Shown here piece after piece: positions 13,131 through 21,342 of a DNA stretch of 26,315 nt. Numbering within the stretch: the first letter of the stretch is position 1; the number at the start of each line of letters is the position of its first letter. The position numbers were made by a program, and so were the translations under genes. Origin of the DNA: DAOTUB01 sp034437455 (GTDB taxonomy: Bacteria; Chloroflexota; Anaerolineae; B4-G1). The DNA lies in assembly GCA_034437455.1 (NCBI GenBank), contig DAOTUB010000227.1, positions 1-26,315 on the forward strand. Direction: 5' to 3'. Under the pieces are notes generated by a model. That model saw only the letters and a list, made by a program, of their open reading frames with translations, was not told the origin of the DNA and did not search any database.

Positions 13131-13454
13131 AGGAAATTCTCCTTGAAAATTGAGTCAGTTGTCGCTCAAGTAGATAAGCACGGCAAAGGTCCATTCTCAG
13201 CCCAAAGTCGCGAGTGCACTTGGTGATTTTTCGGCAAAGGCGAATCCTCTTTTTCATCCAGTCCTCCTTTCGCCCCACGCCTCCGCCACTGGCCGCCAAT
13301 CTGCGCTGATAGTGAAAGGATTGATCTTGGCGGGCTTGTTGTCGCAATGAGGACAAGGTAACTCAATTCCCACGGTGAGCCTGTAGGCGTATTCATCCAG
13401 AGACCCTCCTCCTAAGGACCTCATATTGGGACTAAATCCTGCCGCCAAGTCCAC
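13131..13454 (-). other. Gene-poor stretch with a questionable short ORF
   Basis: No secure gene. On the minus strand, 13254-13454 is open in the same frame as the STAND relic and would encode a segment with a CxxC pair (ELPCPHCDNKPAKINPFTI), which looks protein-like. A second frame starts at an ATG around 13396 behind a strong AGGAGGAGGG site but has an unconvincing composition. Either could be remnant coding sequence next to the decayed genes. The NB-ARC ribosome site (AAGGAG) is at the low-coordinate end. Confidence 0.3.
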
Positions 13455-13553
13455 CTACTCCTTCAGAAAGTCCTGGAAACTGGCATAATAGATGCGGTAG
13501 TGGCGTTCACTTTCCAGCAGTCGCTGCTGCGCCACTGACAAGTAAGGAGACCT
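13455..13553 (-). pseudogene. Relic of a STAND ATPase C-terminus
   Basis: On the minus strand this stretch reads ...QRLLESERHYRIYYASFQDFLKE-stop-VDL. It matches the intact STAND gene at 16687-18042 near its C-terminus (...YRYRIYHASFQDFLKEQVDL), with TAG in place of the Gln codon CAG. No NTPase domain precedes it. It is the trace of a second STAND-type gene next to a second decayed WD40 gene. Confidence 0.7.
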
Positions 13554-13556
13554 TCA

Positions 13557-14448
13557 CTACACCAAGCGCAAAAAATAGACACCGTGCAGCCCGACCACGA
13601 CCAAATCGCCAGAACTCGGCCAGGTACAGGCGTTCAACTCCCCACGGACACGTAAGGTAACCAAGGCATCCCCGCTCTACGCATCCCAGACCCTGACCGT
13701 GGTGTCATTTGACACAGAAGCGATCAGAGCTAATCGCACATGCGTTGACCTTATCCGAATGGCCCTCGAACGTGCCGATCCCTGCTCCCGTCGCAGCATC
13801 CCACGCCTTGAGGGTATGATCCGCCGACGCGGAGAGGATTATCCGGCCATCACCACTGATGGCGCAGCCCCGGATTGCTTCCTGGTGTCCCGACAGTGTA
13901 TGCAGTTCTGCGCCCGTGGCGATATCCCATAACTTGAGTGTGGTATCTTGGAGCGCCGTGATGACAGTCTGGCCACCCGGACTGATCTCACAATCATAGA
14001 CTGATTCGTGGCGGACGGCGGGGAAGTGCATCGCCAGCGTGCGGACGTGAGCCGGATGGGGTACATCGGGTAGTGGATGAAAGGGCAAAATGTATGGTCG
14101 TGGGAGGCTTGTGGAACGGATCGTTACAGACTCCAACAAACCTTCCCGTTGGGACAACCTGGTGTATAACGTGTTGGCAAGCTCTTCCACTTCTTCGCAG
14201 TGGTCAAGGATACGGCTGTTTTGAGTGAGTGCCTGTCGAACAGAAGCGAGGACAGAACTCTTGGGGAACGGCATGAGGCTGTAATCATCGATCAAGAGCT
14301 GAGTGGCGCCTAATTCATACATCTTGGTCACCAACCAATCAAAGTCGAGCAGCATCCCTCGCAATATATCGTCCCGCCCACTGCGTGCTAGATGACGGGG
14401 GAAATGCCGAAACCCGTATTCATCGTAAGCAAAATAGCGATGACTCAT
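13557..14448 (-). pseudogene. Decayed second WD40-repeat protein gene
   Basis: The first 247 codons (14448-13705) read an N-terminal helical domain beginning MSHRYFAYDEYGFRHFPRHL, like the intact WD40 gene next door (YDEYGLRHFPRHL), then about two WD40 repeats (TTLKLWDIATG, HTLKAWDAATG) and the start of a third. A frameshift (probably a small deletion) near 13720 breaks the third. The other frame continues the same repeat (LIASVSNDTTVRVWDA), then has an in-frame TAG, then a typical terminal blade (GELNACTWPSSGDLVVVGLHGVYFLRLV) ending at 13557. Its start overlaps the end of the intact WD40 gene by 29 nt. It could still make a short product, but as a propeller it is broken. Confidence 0.8.
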
Positions 14449-16687
14449 TCTTCAAATCCCGCTGTCGCCACTTTTCCAACATACATAGCCTAACCAGCCA
14501 GATACCTCCTGCAGCATCTCCCATAGCAAGATGATCGCCCCTGTCCACAAATGCCAAAGAACGAATCGCACTTCCACATCGCATCATAGCGACGGGAAGC
14601 CCTGTTTCCAAATGCCAGATCCGCAGTGTGCTGTCCCGAGAAGCGGAAGCAATCCATTGCCCGTCTGGGGAGACGGTCACTGCCCATACCGCGTCTGAGT
14701 GACCGGACAGGGTTCTGACTTTCTTCCCACACTCCAGGTCCCACACTTTCAGTGTTCTGTCTCGCGAGCAAGAGACCACAAGTTGACCACCTGGTACCAA
14801 GGCGACAGACCAAAGTGGTGCATTGTGTCCTTCCATCACGTGGATACACTCACCCGTAAAGAGGTCCCAGACCCGCACTGTTCGATCCTGCGATCCAGAC
14901 ACAACTCGCTCGTCATCTTGTGTAACGACGACCGAGTAGACGCGATGAGCATGGCCCTCGAAAACACGCAACTGCCGCCCAGTTGTCAGATTCCAAACCC
15001 TGATCGTATGGTCCGCCGAACCTGAAACAGCCAATGCGCCATTGGAGACGATACTTACTGAAAGCACGCGGTGCTCGTGCCCCTCCAGTACTTGTTCGAT
15101 CGATCTCGAAGCCAAATTCCAGACCCTGAGCGTGCGGTCTGAAGAGGCAGAAATCGCTTTGTGGCCATCTGGCGTCATTGCCACCGACCAAATCCAGCGA
15201 TCATGCCCCTCCAGTTCACCCATTTGTGCTCCTGACTTGAGATCCCAGACTTTCAGCAAGCCATCTGCAGCCCCCGAGATCAATGAGTTTCCATCGGGAA
15301 TCGCAGCAAGTGTGTTCACCCAACCGATGTGAGCACTTGTCTTGGACCGATCCGACTCATCTGTCAAGCTCCAGACCCTGAGTGTTCGGTCGGCAGCTCC
15401 AGAGACAACAAACTCCCCATCCGCCGCCACTGCCACCGCGCGGACCCAGTCCGAGTGACCTTGGAAAACCCGCAGTTGCGTCCTTTCTTGAATATCCCAC
15501 AAGCGCACCGTAAAGTCGACGGATCCAGATAGCAGTCTCCGTCCATCTGAGAAAAGTGCCAAGGTTCTGATGCTTGCAACGTGACCTTCCAGGGTGGCCT
15601 CAAGTTGCCCAGTTTCCAGATCCCAAACCCGAATGGTGCGATCACGAGCGCCCGAAATTACCTTTTGGCCGTCCGGGGTTACCACAGCCGCGTACACGCG
15701 ACCTGTATGTCCTTCTAGCACCCCTTCGAGTTCTCCCCGCTTCAAGTTCCATATCTTCAACGTTGTGTCACTCGAAGCAGACACGACCCGCTCCCCGTCG
15801 GGAGTAATAGCCAGGTCATTGACGTTACGCTTGTGCCCCTCGAAGCAGTACAGCTCCCGCCCACTGGCAACATCCCAAATCCTTACTGTCCTATCCCTGC
15901 CTCCCGAGACAAGCCACTTTCCATCAGGGGTTGAGGTTACACAGAGCACCCAGTCGGTGTGGCCCGCCAGCGCCCCAACTTGCTCACCCTTCTCAAGATC
16001 CCATATCTTGAGTAGATTATCTCGCCCGACAGAGACAGCCAGATTGCTATCTGATATGAGAGCGATGCTATACGCACGTCCCTCGTGTCTTCCGAGTGTA
16101 TTCAACTCCGCGCCGGTAATCAGATCCCATTCTTTCAGTGTTCCGTCAAATGACACCGAGAGAGCACGCTTTTGGTCTGGAAGCACCGCAACGTCGCTTA
16201 TGGCACCTTTGTGTCCCAACAGCACTCTCAGCAGAGCAGAGGTCTCTCCCCCTACGTACCAGAGCAAGAAAGCATATAGCAACTGGCCCGCCGCGAGAAG
16301 CTCATCGGCCCGAGTCGCTAGCTCTGAAAGCCCCATTACCAAGCCACGGTTGAGCACCTGCTGCAGGAAGAAGGCAGGCCACTCATTGGGATCCCAACCT
16401 CGCAGGCCATGTGCCTCGTGGTCAAGCAATCGGGAAACAGGTTCCAGATGTATACGAGCTGCGTCAATTGGATGTTGCCCCAATGCTCTCTTGAGATCAT
16501 CCAGTAGGTCGTCGATACCGATCTTGCCGCACTTGACCTGTAGGAATACCAGATCGGTGAGCAGGTCAACCAGAGTCAACCAGCGGTCATACTTATCCGA
16601 TCCAGTCTTTTGGGCAGCAGAAGAAATGAGATGTCGCGGGAAATGCCGCAGGCCATACTCGTCGTAGGCATCGTAGCAGGTTCTCAT
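14420..16687 (-). CDS. WD40 repeat protein with 14 blades (two seven-bladed propellers)
   Basis: A 755-residue protein. Residues 1-170 are a helical domain (CYDAYDEYGLRHFPRHL ... LLYAFLLWYVGGE) that often links WD40 arrays to STAND partners. From about 170 there are 14 WD40 repeats, each with GH...V..V...DG...SGS.D.T(L/V)(R/K)(V/I)WDL. Fourteen blades fit two seven-bladed beta-propellers, a large protein-binding surface and a likely sensor module. No signal peptide is seen. The ATG at 16685-16687 overlaps the STAND gene's TGA (TGATG), so the two are coupled and probably form a split STAND-WD40 receptor. A GTG one codon upstream is an alternative start. The last blade is weaker and the tail overlaps the pseudogene start. 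Confidence 0.92.
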   Translation of the reverse strand: MRTCYDAYDEYGLRHFPRHLISSAAQKTGSDKYDRWLTLVDLLTDLVFLQVKCGKIGIDDLLDDLKRALGQHPIDAARIHLEPVSRLLDHEAHGLRGWDPNEWPAFFLQQVLNRGLVMGLSELATRADELLAAGQLLYAFLLWYVGGETSALLRVLLGHKGAISDVAVLPDQKRALSVSFDGTLKEWDLITGAELNTLGRHEGRAYSIALISDSNLAVSVGRDNLLKIWDLEKGEQVGALAGHTDWVLCVTSTPDGKWLVSGGRDRTVRIWDVASGRELYCFEGHKRNVNDLAITPDGERVVSASSDTTLKIWNLKRGELEGVLEGHTGRVYAAVVTPDGQKVISGARDRTIRVWDLETGQLEATLEGHVASIRTLALFSDGRRLLSGSVDFTVRLWDIQERTQLRVFQGHSDWVRAVAVAADGEFVVSGAADRTLRVWSLTDESDRSKTSAHIGWVNTLAAIPDGNSLISGAADGLLKVWDLKSGAQMGELEGHDRWIWSVAMTPDGHKAISASSDRTLRVWNLASRSIEQVLEGHEHRVLSVSIVSNGALAVSGSADHTIRVWNLTTGRQLRVFEGHAHRVYSVVVTQDDERVVSGSQDRTVRVWDLFTGECIHVMEGHNAPLWSVALVPGGQLVVSCSRDRTLKVWDLECGKKVRTLSGHSDAVWAVTVSPDGQWIASASRDSTLRIWHLETGLPVAMMRCGSAIRSLAFVDRGDHLAMGDAAGGIWLVRLCMLEKWRQRDLKNESSLFCLR

Positions 16688-18042
16688 CACCCCAACCCTG
16701 CCAGTTCCAGGTAATAGTCAGCAATCATGTCATCGTACCGCACCAGGTCCACTTGCTCCTTCAAAAAGTCCTGGAAGCTGGCGTGATAGATGCGGTAGCG
16801 GTAATCACTATCCACTTTTTCCTGCTCCAGAAACTCGCGCCACAACTTGATACTCGTCTTTACCTGCCCCTGTTCCAGCTTCGTCCAAGCCGCTATCTGT
16901 TGTGCCGTCACGGGTTCCTGAGCTACGCCCAAGATACACACAATGGGTTCATATATGGAGTCGAACTCTCTCTCGTTTCCTTCCCGCATCTGCCGCCAGT
17001 GACGCTGATAGTAGGCCATCAAGCCGTCAGGTAATTCGTCCAGAGTGCCCTTGACGAACTTGCCTTGCTCGATCGCTGGCAATACATAGACCAGATACAT
17101 AAAGTTTCCCTGGCTCTTTTTCCGCAGGCCGACAACGAATTGCTCCGCATTGACACCCCAAGCCGCGAGTCGCTCGCGCATTGCCTCCCTCTGGATACAA
17201 GTTTCAATGTAGGTGGTGATGTCCTGTAGGTTGCCCTCTGAATCCGCCTCCAGATCGAGCGTCTGTTGCTGTGCCACTTGCAGTCGCAGGTCATCCAGAG
17301 GCCGCGTGGTCACGACGATGTATACACCTTTAGGAAGCGAGTTCGGCAAATAGAGAATACTGACAGCAGGCGCAAGCCCCAACCGGTCCGCTTCATCCAG
17401 GGCATCAATAGCCAGAACAATGGAATGATGTTCGCTGTTTGCCGCTGCTTCTCCAAGACATTGCATCAGGAACCCACTATCGTCGAACGCCCTTGGTGGC
17501 AGTTCCTTGTGCTTTAATCCATAACGAGCAATGAGTTGAGCACAGGCGTTCTCCAAAAAAACGCGCGTGCTGCGGATGTTCTGGGAGGCGATATTGAAGT
17601 GGTGGATGTAGCCCCGGTCGTTAACCAGCTTGGCCATCAAGGCCGACTTGCCGATGCCTGGCACACCGCGGATGACAAAGTATCCCGAATCGTGCGTGCA
17701 CAGGAATTCGTCCAGCGCATCGAACACAAATTGCCTGCCGACAAAGCCTCTAATCTTGTCGACCATCAAGGCATCGAACGAACGGTGCAGGCTAGCAGGT
17801 CTTGCCTGGAAGTGTGAGTAAACATTGAGAACTCCGATGACCTGACCATGGTCTCTTACTTCACGTACATCCTGACGTACTAAACTTTGGTTATTGTCCA
17901 TAACTGTCTCCTTTCCCGTTCTGCGATCGGCAGTGACGGCTGAAGAGCCGAGCACGGGCACATCCGGCAGCGCCTTGCCACACCCTGGACAGAAACGAGC
18001 ATCGTCAGGCACCTGATCAAAACCACAAGTTGGACACTTCAT
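16687..18042 (-). CDS. Zinc-ribbon STAND ATPase (partner of the WD40 protein)
   Basis: A 451-residue protein. It has an N-terminal zinc ribbon (CPTC...CPGC, residues 3-21), then the glycine-rich motif VRQDVREVRDHGQVIGVL (55-72). The P-loop NTPase has Walker A GVPGIGKS (126-133), Walker B SIVLAIDALDEAD (207-219) and VVTTRP (about 243-248). The C-terminal winged-helix/helical arm ends in YRIYHASFQDFLKEQ. The Asp-Ala-Leu-Asp-Glu Walker B and the HxSFxDFL end are typical of NACHT-like STAND proteins that carry WD40 repeats. Here the repeats are on the next ORF, whose start overlaps this stop. AAGGGGAT precedes the ATG; the CHAT gene ends 32 nt upstream. Predicted cytoplasmic switch that oligomerises when the WD40 sensor is engaged. 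Confidence 0.92.
   Translation of the reverse strand: MKCPTCGFDQVPDDARFCPGCGKALPDVPVLGSSAVTADRRTGKETVMDNNQSLVRQDVREVRDHGQVIGVLNVYSHFQARPASLHRSFDALMVDKIRGFVGRQFVFDALDEFLCTHDSGYFVIRGVPGIGKSALMAKLVNDRGYIHHFNIASQNIRSTRVFLENACAQLIARYGLKHKELPPRAFDDSGFLMQCLGEAAANSEHHSIVLAIDALDEADRLGLAPAVSILYLPNSLPKGVYIVVTTRPLDDLRLQVAQQQTLDLEADSEGNLQDITTYIETCIQREAMRERLAAWGVNAEQFVVGLRKKSQGNFMYLVYVLPAIEQGKFVKGTLDELPDGLMAYYQRHWRQMREGNEREFDSIYEPIVCILGVAQEPVTAQQIAAWTKLEQGQVKTSIKLWREFLEQEKVDSDYRYRIYHASFQDFLKEQVDLVRYDDMIADYYLELAGLG
17812..17880 (-). other. Glycine-rich shared motif, STAND copy
   Basis: Encodes residues 55-77 of the STAND ATPase (VRQDVREV..HGQVIGVL). It is closest to the first CHAT copy (VRQDVSEV..TGYQVGAV, encoded at 18681-18737), which comes from the adjacent upstream gene. 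Confidence 0.6.
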
Positions 18043-18074
18043 AGATATCCCCTTATGCTCACTTTAGATGACGG

Positions 18075-19982
18075 TTACCCCACTGGCTTGCCACACTTGT
18101 GACAAAATTTGGCTTTGGCAGCAACCTCTGTACCACAGTAGGGACAGTGCTTTGAGATGGTTGCCAATCTCGTCTGACAGTGCGCACAGAACTTCCAGCC
18201 TGCCTGCACTGGTTGGCCACAGTGCGGACATGTGGAGCCAGCTAAAGCCGTAGATGCTACGGAATCTTTGATTTCAGGACCGATCTTGTCCCCGGTAAAC
18301 TTGTTGCCCTGGACAACATCACCGTACTGTCGTTCCCCGCCGATCTGAGCATGGTCACCTTGAACAGTACCCACTACTGCAGCGTTGTCTTGAACCGTTT
18401 CCACCTGCTGGACGATCAAAGAAAGCGGTACCACGCCTAGCAGATCCTCCAATTGTGGGGATTGTTTTGGTTGAGTAGGTAATGGCAAGCTGCTTCCGCC
18501 TTCCGAGCCATCTACCACACTCCCTATCATAGTGCCTTCAACCACGCCCGTTTCATGATGTACGATAACCTCCCCTCCCGAAACATTGAAAAGCATAGAA
18601 CCGATCATCACACCCTTCATACTCTCTTTTACAATCTGTTCAACGTCCTGGATGATTGTTTGATCCTGTACATTTCTTGCAACTGCTCCTACCTGATATC
18701 CTGTACTGGATACCTCTGAGACATCTTGCCTAACTACTTGCTTCAACTCCTCGATCTTGCCTTTTGCCTTCTGTTGAGCTTCCTTGTCGCTGACTGGGTT
18801 GAACACACGACCGCCAGGAGCGCGTAGGTAGAGCACCGGCGTTCCCCAGTCTCGTATATCATTCCAGTTATTGTACTCCAGAGCCTTGAGTCGAATAGCT
18901 TCCCGCCCCAGCGCTACTGCCTCGTCTATCGTCAACCCTGCGACTAGCGCCCCGTAGAATGCCTCTCCGAAGGCCACAGCAAGTGTATCCTTGATCTTGA
19001 ATTGCATCGCGACCACGGCCGGAATACCGGCCTTCAACAGCGACGTGGCTACGCTGCTCCACACATTGTGACCATCACGCCGCCCTGTCTCACAGGCACC
19101 CAACACGACCAGGCGTACCCCCTTGCTCCGCAGCGTTTCTGCCAGATTGTCTGCTGGAAGGAATTGGGCCTGATTCTCCTCGTCTGCCAGGATAATTCCA
19201 CCTGCACCGACTTTTTTCCACCTGACCTGTCCCAGACCCTCTCTGACAAACTCACCGTGCCCGCTAAAGTGGAAGACGTCAGTGCGCTCCATCAATGCAG
19301 CCAGCAGACCCTCAGGTGTAGCACCAGGTAGCCGGTCATCTGGACTTGCATCGTAGTCGGGTAGAAAGACCGCCTCCACACCGGGGACTTGACCGAGCGC
19401 CTGCCGGAACGCTTTCTGCTCCTGCGGCAGGTTGGTGAGATGTGGGTATATGCTGTGAGGCTCTGGCGTGGCCGCCGCAACGACGATCCGCCGCTTGGCT
19501 GGAGCCTTGAACCAGTCGCCTGGTATGGCCAATGCCTCGTGACGCACGATTGAGATGCGCGGATCCAGAGCCAGGAAACCGCTAGAGGTGTGCTCACCGT
19601 GGGCATCCTGGATGTAAGCATACTCCCAGGGCAAGTCGGCCAGTTCGTCGGCGAGGCGGAGGCGTAGGCGCAACCCCTCATCGCGCTCGCGTACTTTTGT
19701 GAGGCTCTCGCCGAACAACTGGCGGGCATAGGGTGGCAACAACAAAGCGGCAAGGATCTCTCCCAGTTCCATTTGACCCTTGACATCTTGATCCAGTTGT
19801 CGTGTCTCAAGTTTATGTACCCTCTGGAGCAAATCATCTGGTACTGTGACGATCTCCTTTTGCTCCCCTTGTCCGACAGGTGAGTCGAACACCCGGACCG
19901 AGAACTTTTTGACAGCACCTTTATCATCTTGCTCTACATCCTCGGCCACGAGGACAAAATCACGATAGTCACTAATGGCCAT
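18075..19982 (-). CDS. CHAT-domain caspase-like protease with C-terminal zinc ribbons
   Basis: A 635-residue predicted cysteine protease of clan CD. The N-terminus (1-130) precedes a CHAT domain (about 130-390) with the catalytic pair in DVFHFSGHGEF (His242) and VVLGACETG (Cys297), followed by GTPVLYL. Residues 415-570 form a low-complexity, glycine-rich linker with two shared motifs: VRQDVSEVSSTGYQVGAV (417-434) and VQQVETV...AVVGTVQGDHAQIGGERQYGDVVQGNK (524-561). Two zinc-ribbon units close the protein (CPHC...CAHC, 585-602; CPYC...CHKC, 613-630). CHAT proteases act as effectors that cut target proteins in bacterial defence and cell-death pathways. Sharing zinc ribbons and linker motifs with neighbouring STAND proteins suggests recruitment to their oligomers. 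AAGGAGGT lies 5-7 nt before the ATG; the STAND gene follows after 32 nt. Confidence 0.93.
   Translation of the reverse strand: MAISDYRDFVLVAEDVEQDDKGAVKKFSVRVFDSPVGQGEQKEIVTVPDDLLQRVHKLETRQLDQDVKGQMELGEILAALLLPPYARQLFGESLTKVRERDEGLRLRLRLADELADLPWEYAYIQDAHGEHTSSGFLALDPRISIVRHEALAIPGDWFKAPAKRRIVVAAATPEPHSIYPHLTNLPQEQKAFRQALGQVPGVEAVFLPDYDASPDDRLPGATPEGLLAALMERTDVFHFSGHGEFVREGLGQVRWKKVGAGGIILADEENQAQFLPADNLAETLRSKGVRLVVLGACETGRRDGHNVWSSVATSLLKAGIPAVVAMQFKIKDTLAVAFGEAFYGALVAGLTIDEAVALGREAIRLKALEYNNWNDIRDWGTPVLYLRAPGGRVFNPVSDKEAQQKAKGKIEELKQVVRQDVSEVSSTGYQVGAVARNVQDQTIIQDVEQIVKESMKGVMIGSMLFNVSGGEVIVHHETGVVEGTMIGSVVDGSEGGSSLPLPTQPKQSPQLEDLLGVVPLSLIVQQVETVQDNAAVVGTVQGDHAQIGGERQYGDVVQGNKFTGDKIGPEIKDSVASTALAGSTCPHCGQPVQAGWKFCAHCQTRLATISKHCPYCGTEVAAKAKFCHKCGKPVG
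18282..18419 (-). other. Glycine-rich shared motif, CHAT linker copy
   Basis: Encodes residues 522-567 of the CHAT protein. It is the long form, with GDHAQIGGERQYGDVVQGNK, and nearly matches the NACHT-FGE copy (GDHAQAGGERRYGDDVKGDK). Confidence 0.6.
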
Positions 19983-20017
19983 CGGCTACCTCCTTACAGT
20001 TCGACGGATACGGCGCA

Positions 20018-21286
20018 CTATTTATGGTAAGCTTCCAACATTTCATTCCAGTGCGTGTCCTTTGCCAGTTCCACCTCGGCATAGTAGGGCGAAATGCGCT
20101 GCAGGCCAGGCGGAACAGCGTAGATCGAAACACCGCCGATGCCATCGAACCAGTCACCTCGGTGTCCTTCGGCAATCACCGCACCGCCCGGCTGGAGAGC
20201 CTCACTCACCTTCCGTGCTTCTTTCTGAACGGTAGCGTTTGGACTGTGCGCGACCAGGTGTGCCGCCAATGTGCGCAGATCCCACAGATAAAAGTCGAAC
20301 TTGCTGTCCCTCCGCCTGCCTCGTGGGGTGTTTATCTCCTTCTCTTGCGTCTCGCGCTGGGCCTCCCAGAGGTGATCCGCCTGATTTTTGATGTTTTTCA
20401 ACAGCGCTTCTGCGAGCCTATCGGCGGCCTGGGCTAGCCCCTCAACGTGCGCCAGGTTCAACGCGACCTTGGTCACGTCGCCACCGTTGAGAGCAGGTGG
20501 ATGAGTAGTGTAATAGTCCACATAGTGCTGCACAACCAACTCCGCCAGGTCGTGGGCAGACATATCAGGCGCGTCGCGCAACGCACCCAGGATACTTTCG
20601 TAGGGCCAACTGCGCGCTGGCACCAACTCCTCCGAAGCCACCAGATAGCGCACGTGCTGACGCACCTGGTAGGCCACCTCCAGCGTCGCCATCACGCAGG
20701 CGTCCATCCCTAGCAGGTCAAGCGGCTGGCCGATTTCCCGTACCACTCGCCCCAATTCCTGCGTGTCCAGCGAGTGACCGGAGCTGTCGTCGAAGCATAC
20801 AGCGCGTTCGGCGTGGTCATCAATCCGCAGAATTCGCTCTAGGGTAGTGTTAAAGAGCACCATACTCCCACGTTGTGCTGATCGTTCAGTTGCTTCGCTG
20901 CGGGAGACATCATCGTCGCCCCGTACCTGCCGCGCTATCCGCTCGATCTCCTCTGGCTGCCAACCACTGCCGTGGCTCCACAGCACCAGTCCATATCGTT
21001 CTGCCGGACACTGCTCGAATGCCCAGCGCGCCGTGTCGATCAATGCGTCGGGATCGCCAGAGTCGAAGCGACCCAACGACTCTTCGACCGCCGCCTTGCC
21101 TGGATCCCCCACGACATAGCGCGTGGCGCCGCCGTGCCAGTCGTAGAGAACGACCAGTTTTAGTTCGGTTGTGCTGCCGACGGCCAGGATGCGCTCCAGG
21201 CTGTCCTTACCCCAGGCGACCAGGTTGTTGTGGGCGGCGATGTAGACCAGAATCGTCCATTGAGCTTTTTGATTCGTCGTCATCAT
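20018..21286 (-). CDS. Clostripain-like (C11) cysteine protease
   Basis: A 422-residue member of peptidase family C11, in the same clan as caspases. It begins with WTILVYIAAHNNL, the family's WT(I/L)xVYxxADN-like start. The catalytic His lies in GLVLWSHGSGW (His105) and the catalytic Cys in LLGMDACVMATLEVAYQV (Cys197). The C-terminal half is helical and ends with the second C11 half-domain (FDGIGGVSIYAVP). No signal peptide is present, unlike secreted clostripain, which fits an intracellular effector. AGGAG lies 3 nt before the first ATG and 6 nt before the second (21283), so the second may be the real start. It sits between a predicted kinase gene (56 nt upstream) and the CHAT gene (35 nt downstream), so two caspase-clan proteases are encoded side by side. 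Confidence 0.93.
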   Translation of the reverse strand: MMTTNQKAQWTILVYIAAHNNLVAWGKDSLERILAVGSTTELKLVVLYDWHGGATRYVVGDPGKAAVEESLGRFDSGDPDALIDTARWAFEQCPAERYGLVLWSHGSGWQPEEIERIARQVRGDDDVSRSEATERSAQRGSMVLFNTTLERILRIDDHAERAVCFDDSSGHSLDTQELGRVVREIGQPLDLLGMDACVMATLEVAYQVRQHVRYLVASEELVPARSWPYESILGALRDAPDMSAHDLAELVVQHYVDYYTTHPPALNGGDVTKVALNLAHVEGLAQAADRLAEALLKNIKNQADHLWEAQRETQEKEINTPRGRRRDSKFDFYLWDLRTLAAHLVAHSPNATVQKEARKVSEALQPGGAVIAEGHRGDWFDGIGGVSIYAVPPGLQRISPYYAEVELAKDTHWNEMLEAYHK

Positions 21287-21342
21287 CTTCTCCTCTCGTA
21301 AGGCTTGGGCTATTCCGCGCGAGCTTGGAATAACCAGATTTG

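Noticed and set aside
13166..13396. 76-codon minus-strand ORF behind a strong AGGAGGAGGG site
   Set aside because: Composition looks random and a competing frame looks more protein-like; kept only as a doubtful stretch in the decayed region.
14500..16250. Regular repeat spacing of about 126 nt that might suggest a CRISPR-like or satellite array
   Set aside because: The spacing is that of WD40 repeats of about 42 codons; no conserved direct repeats with unique spacers.
15594..16667. 357-codon plus-strand ORF opposite the WD40 gene
   Set aside because: Periodic antisense image of the WD40 repeats.
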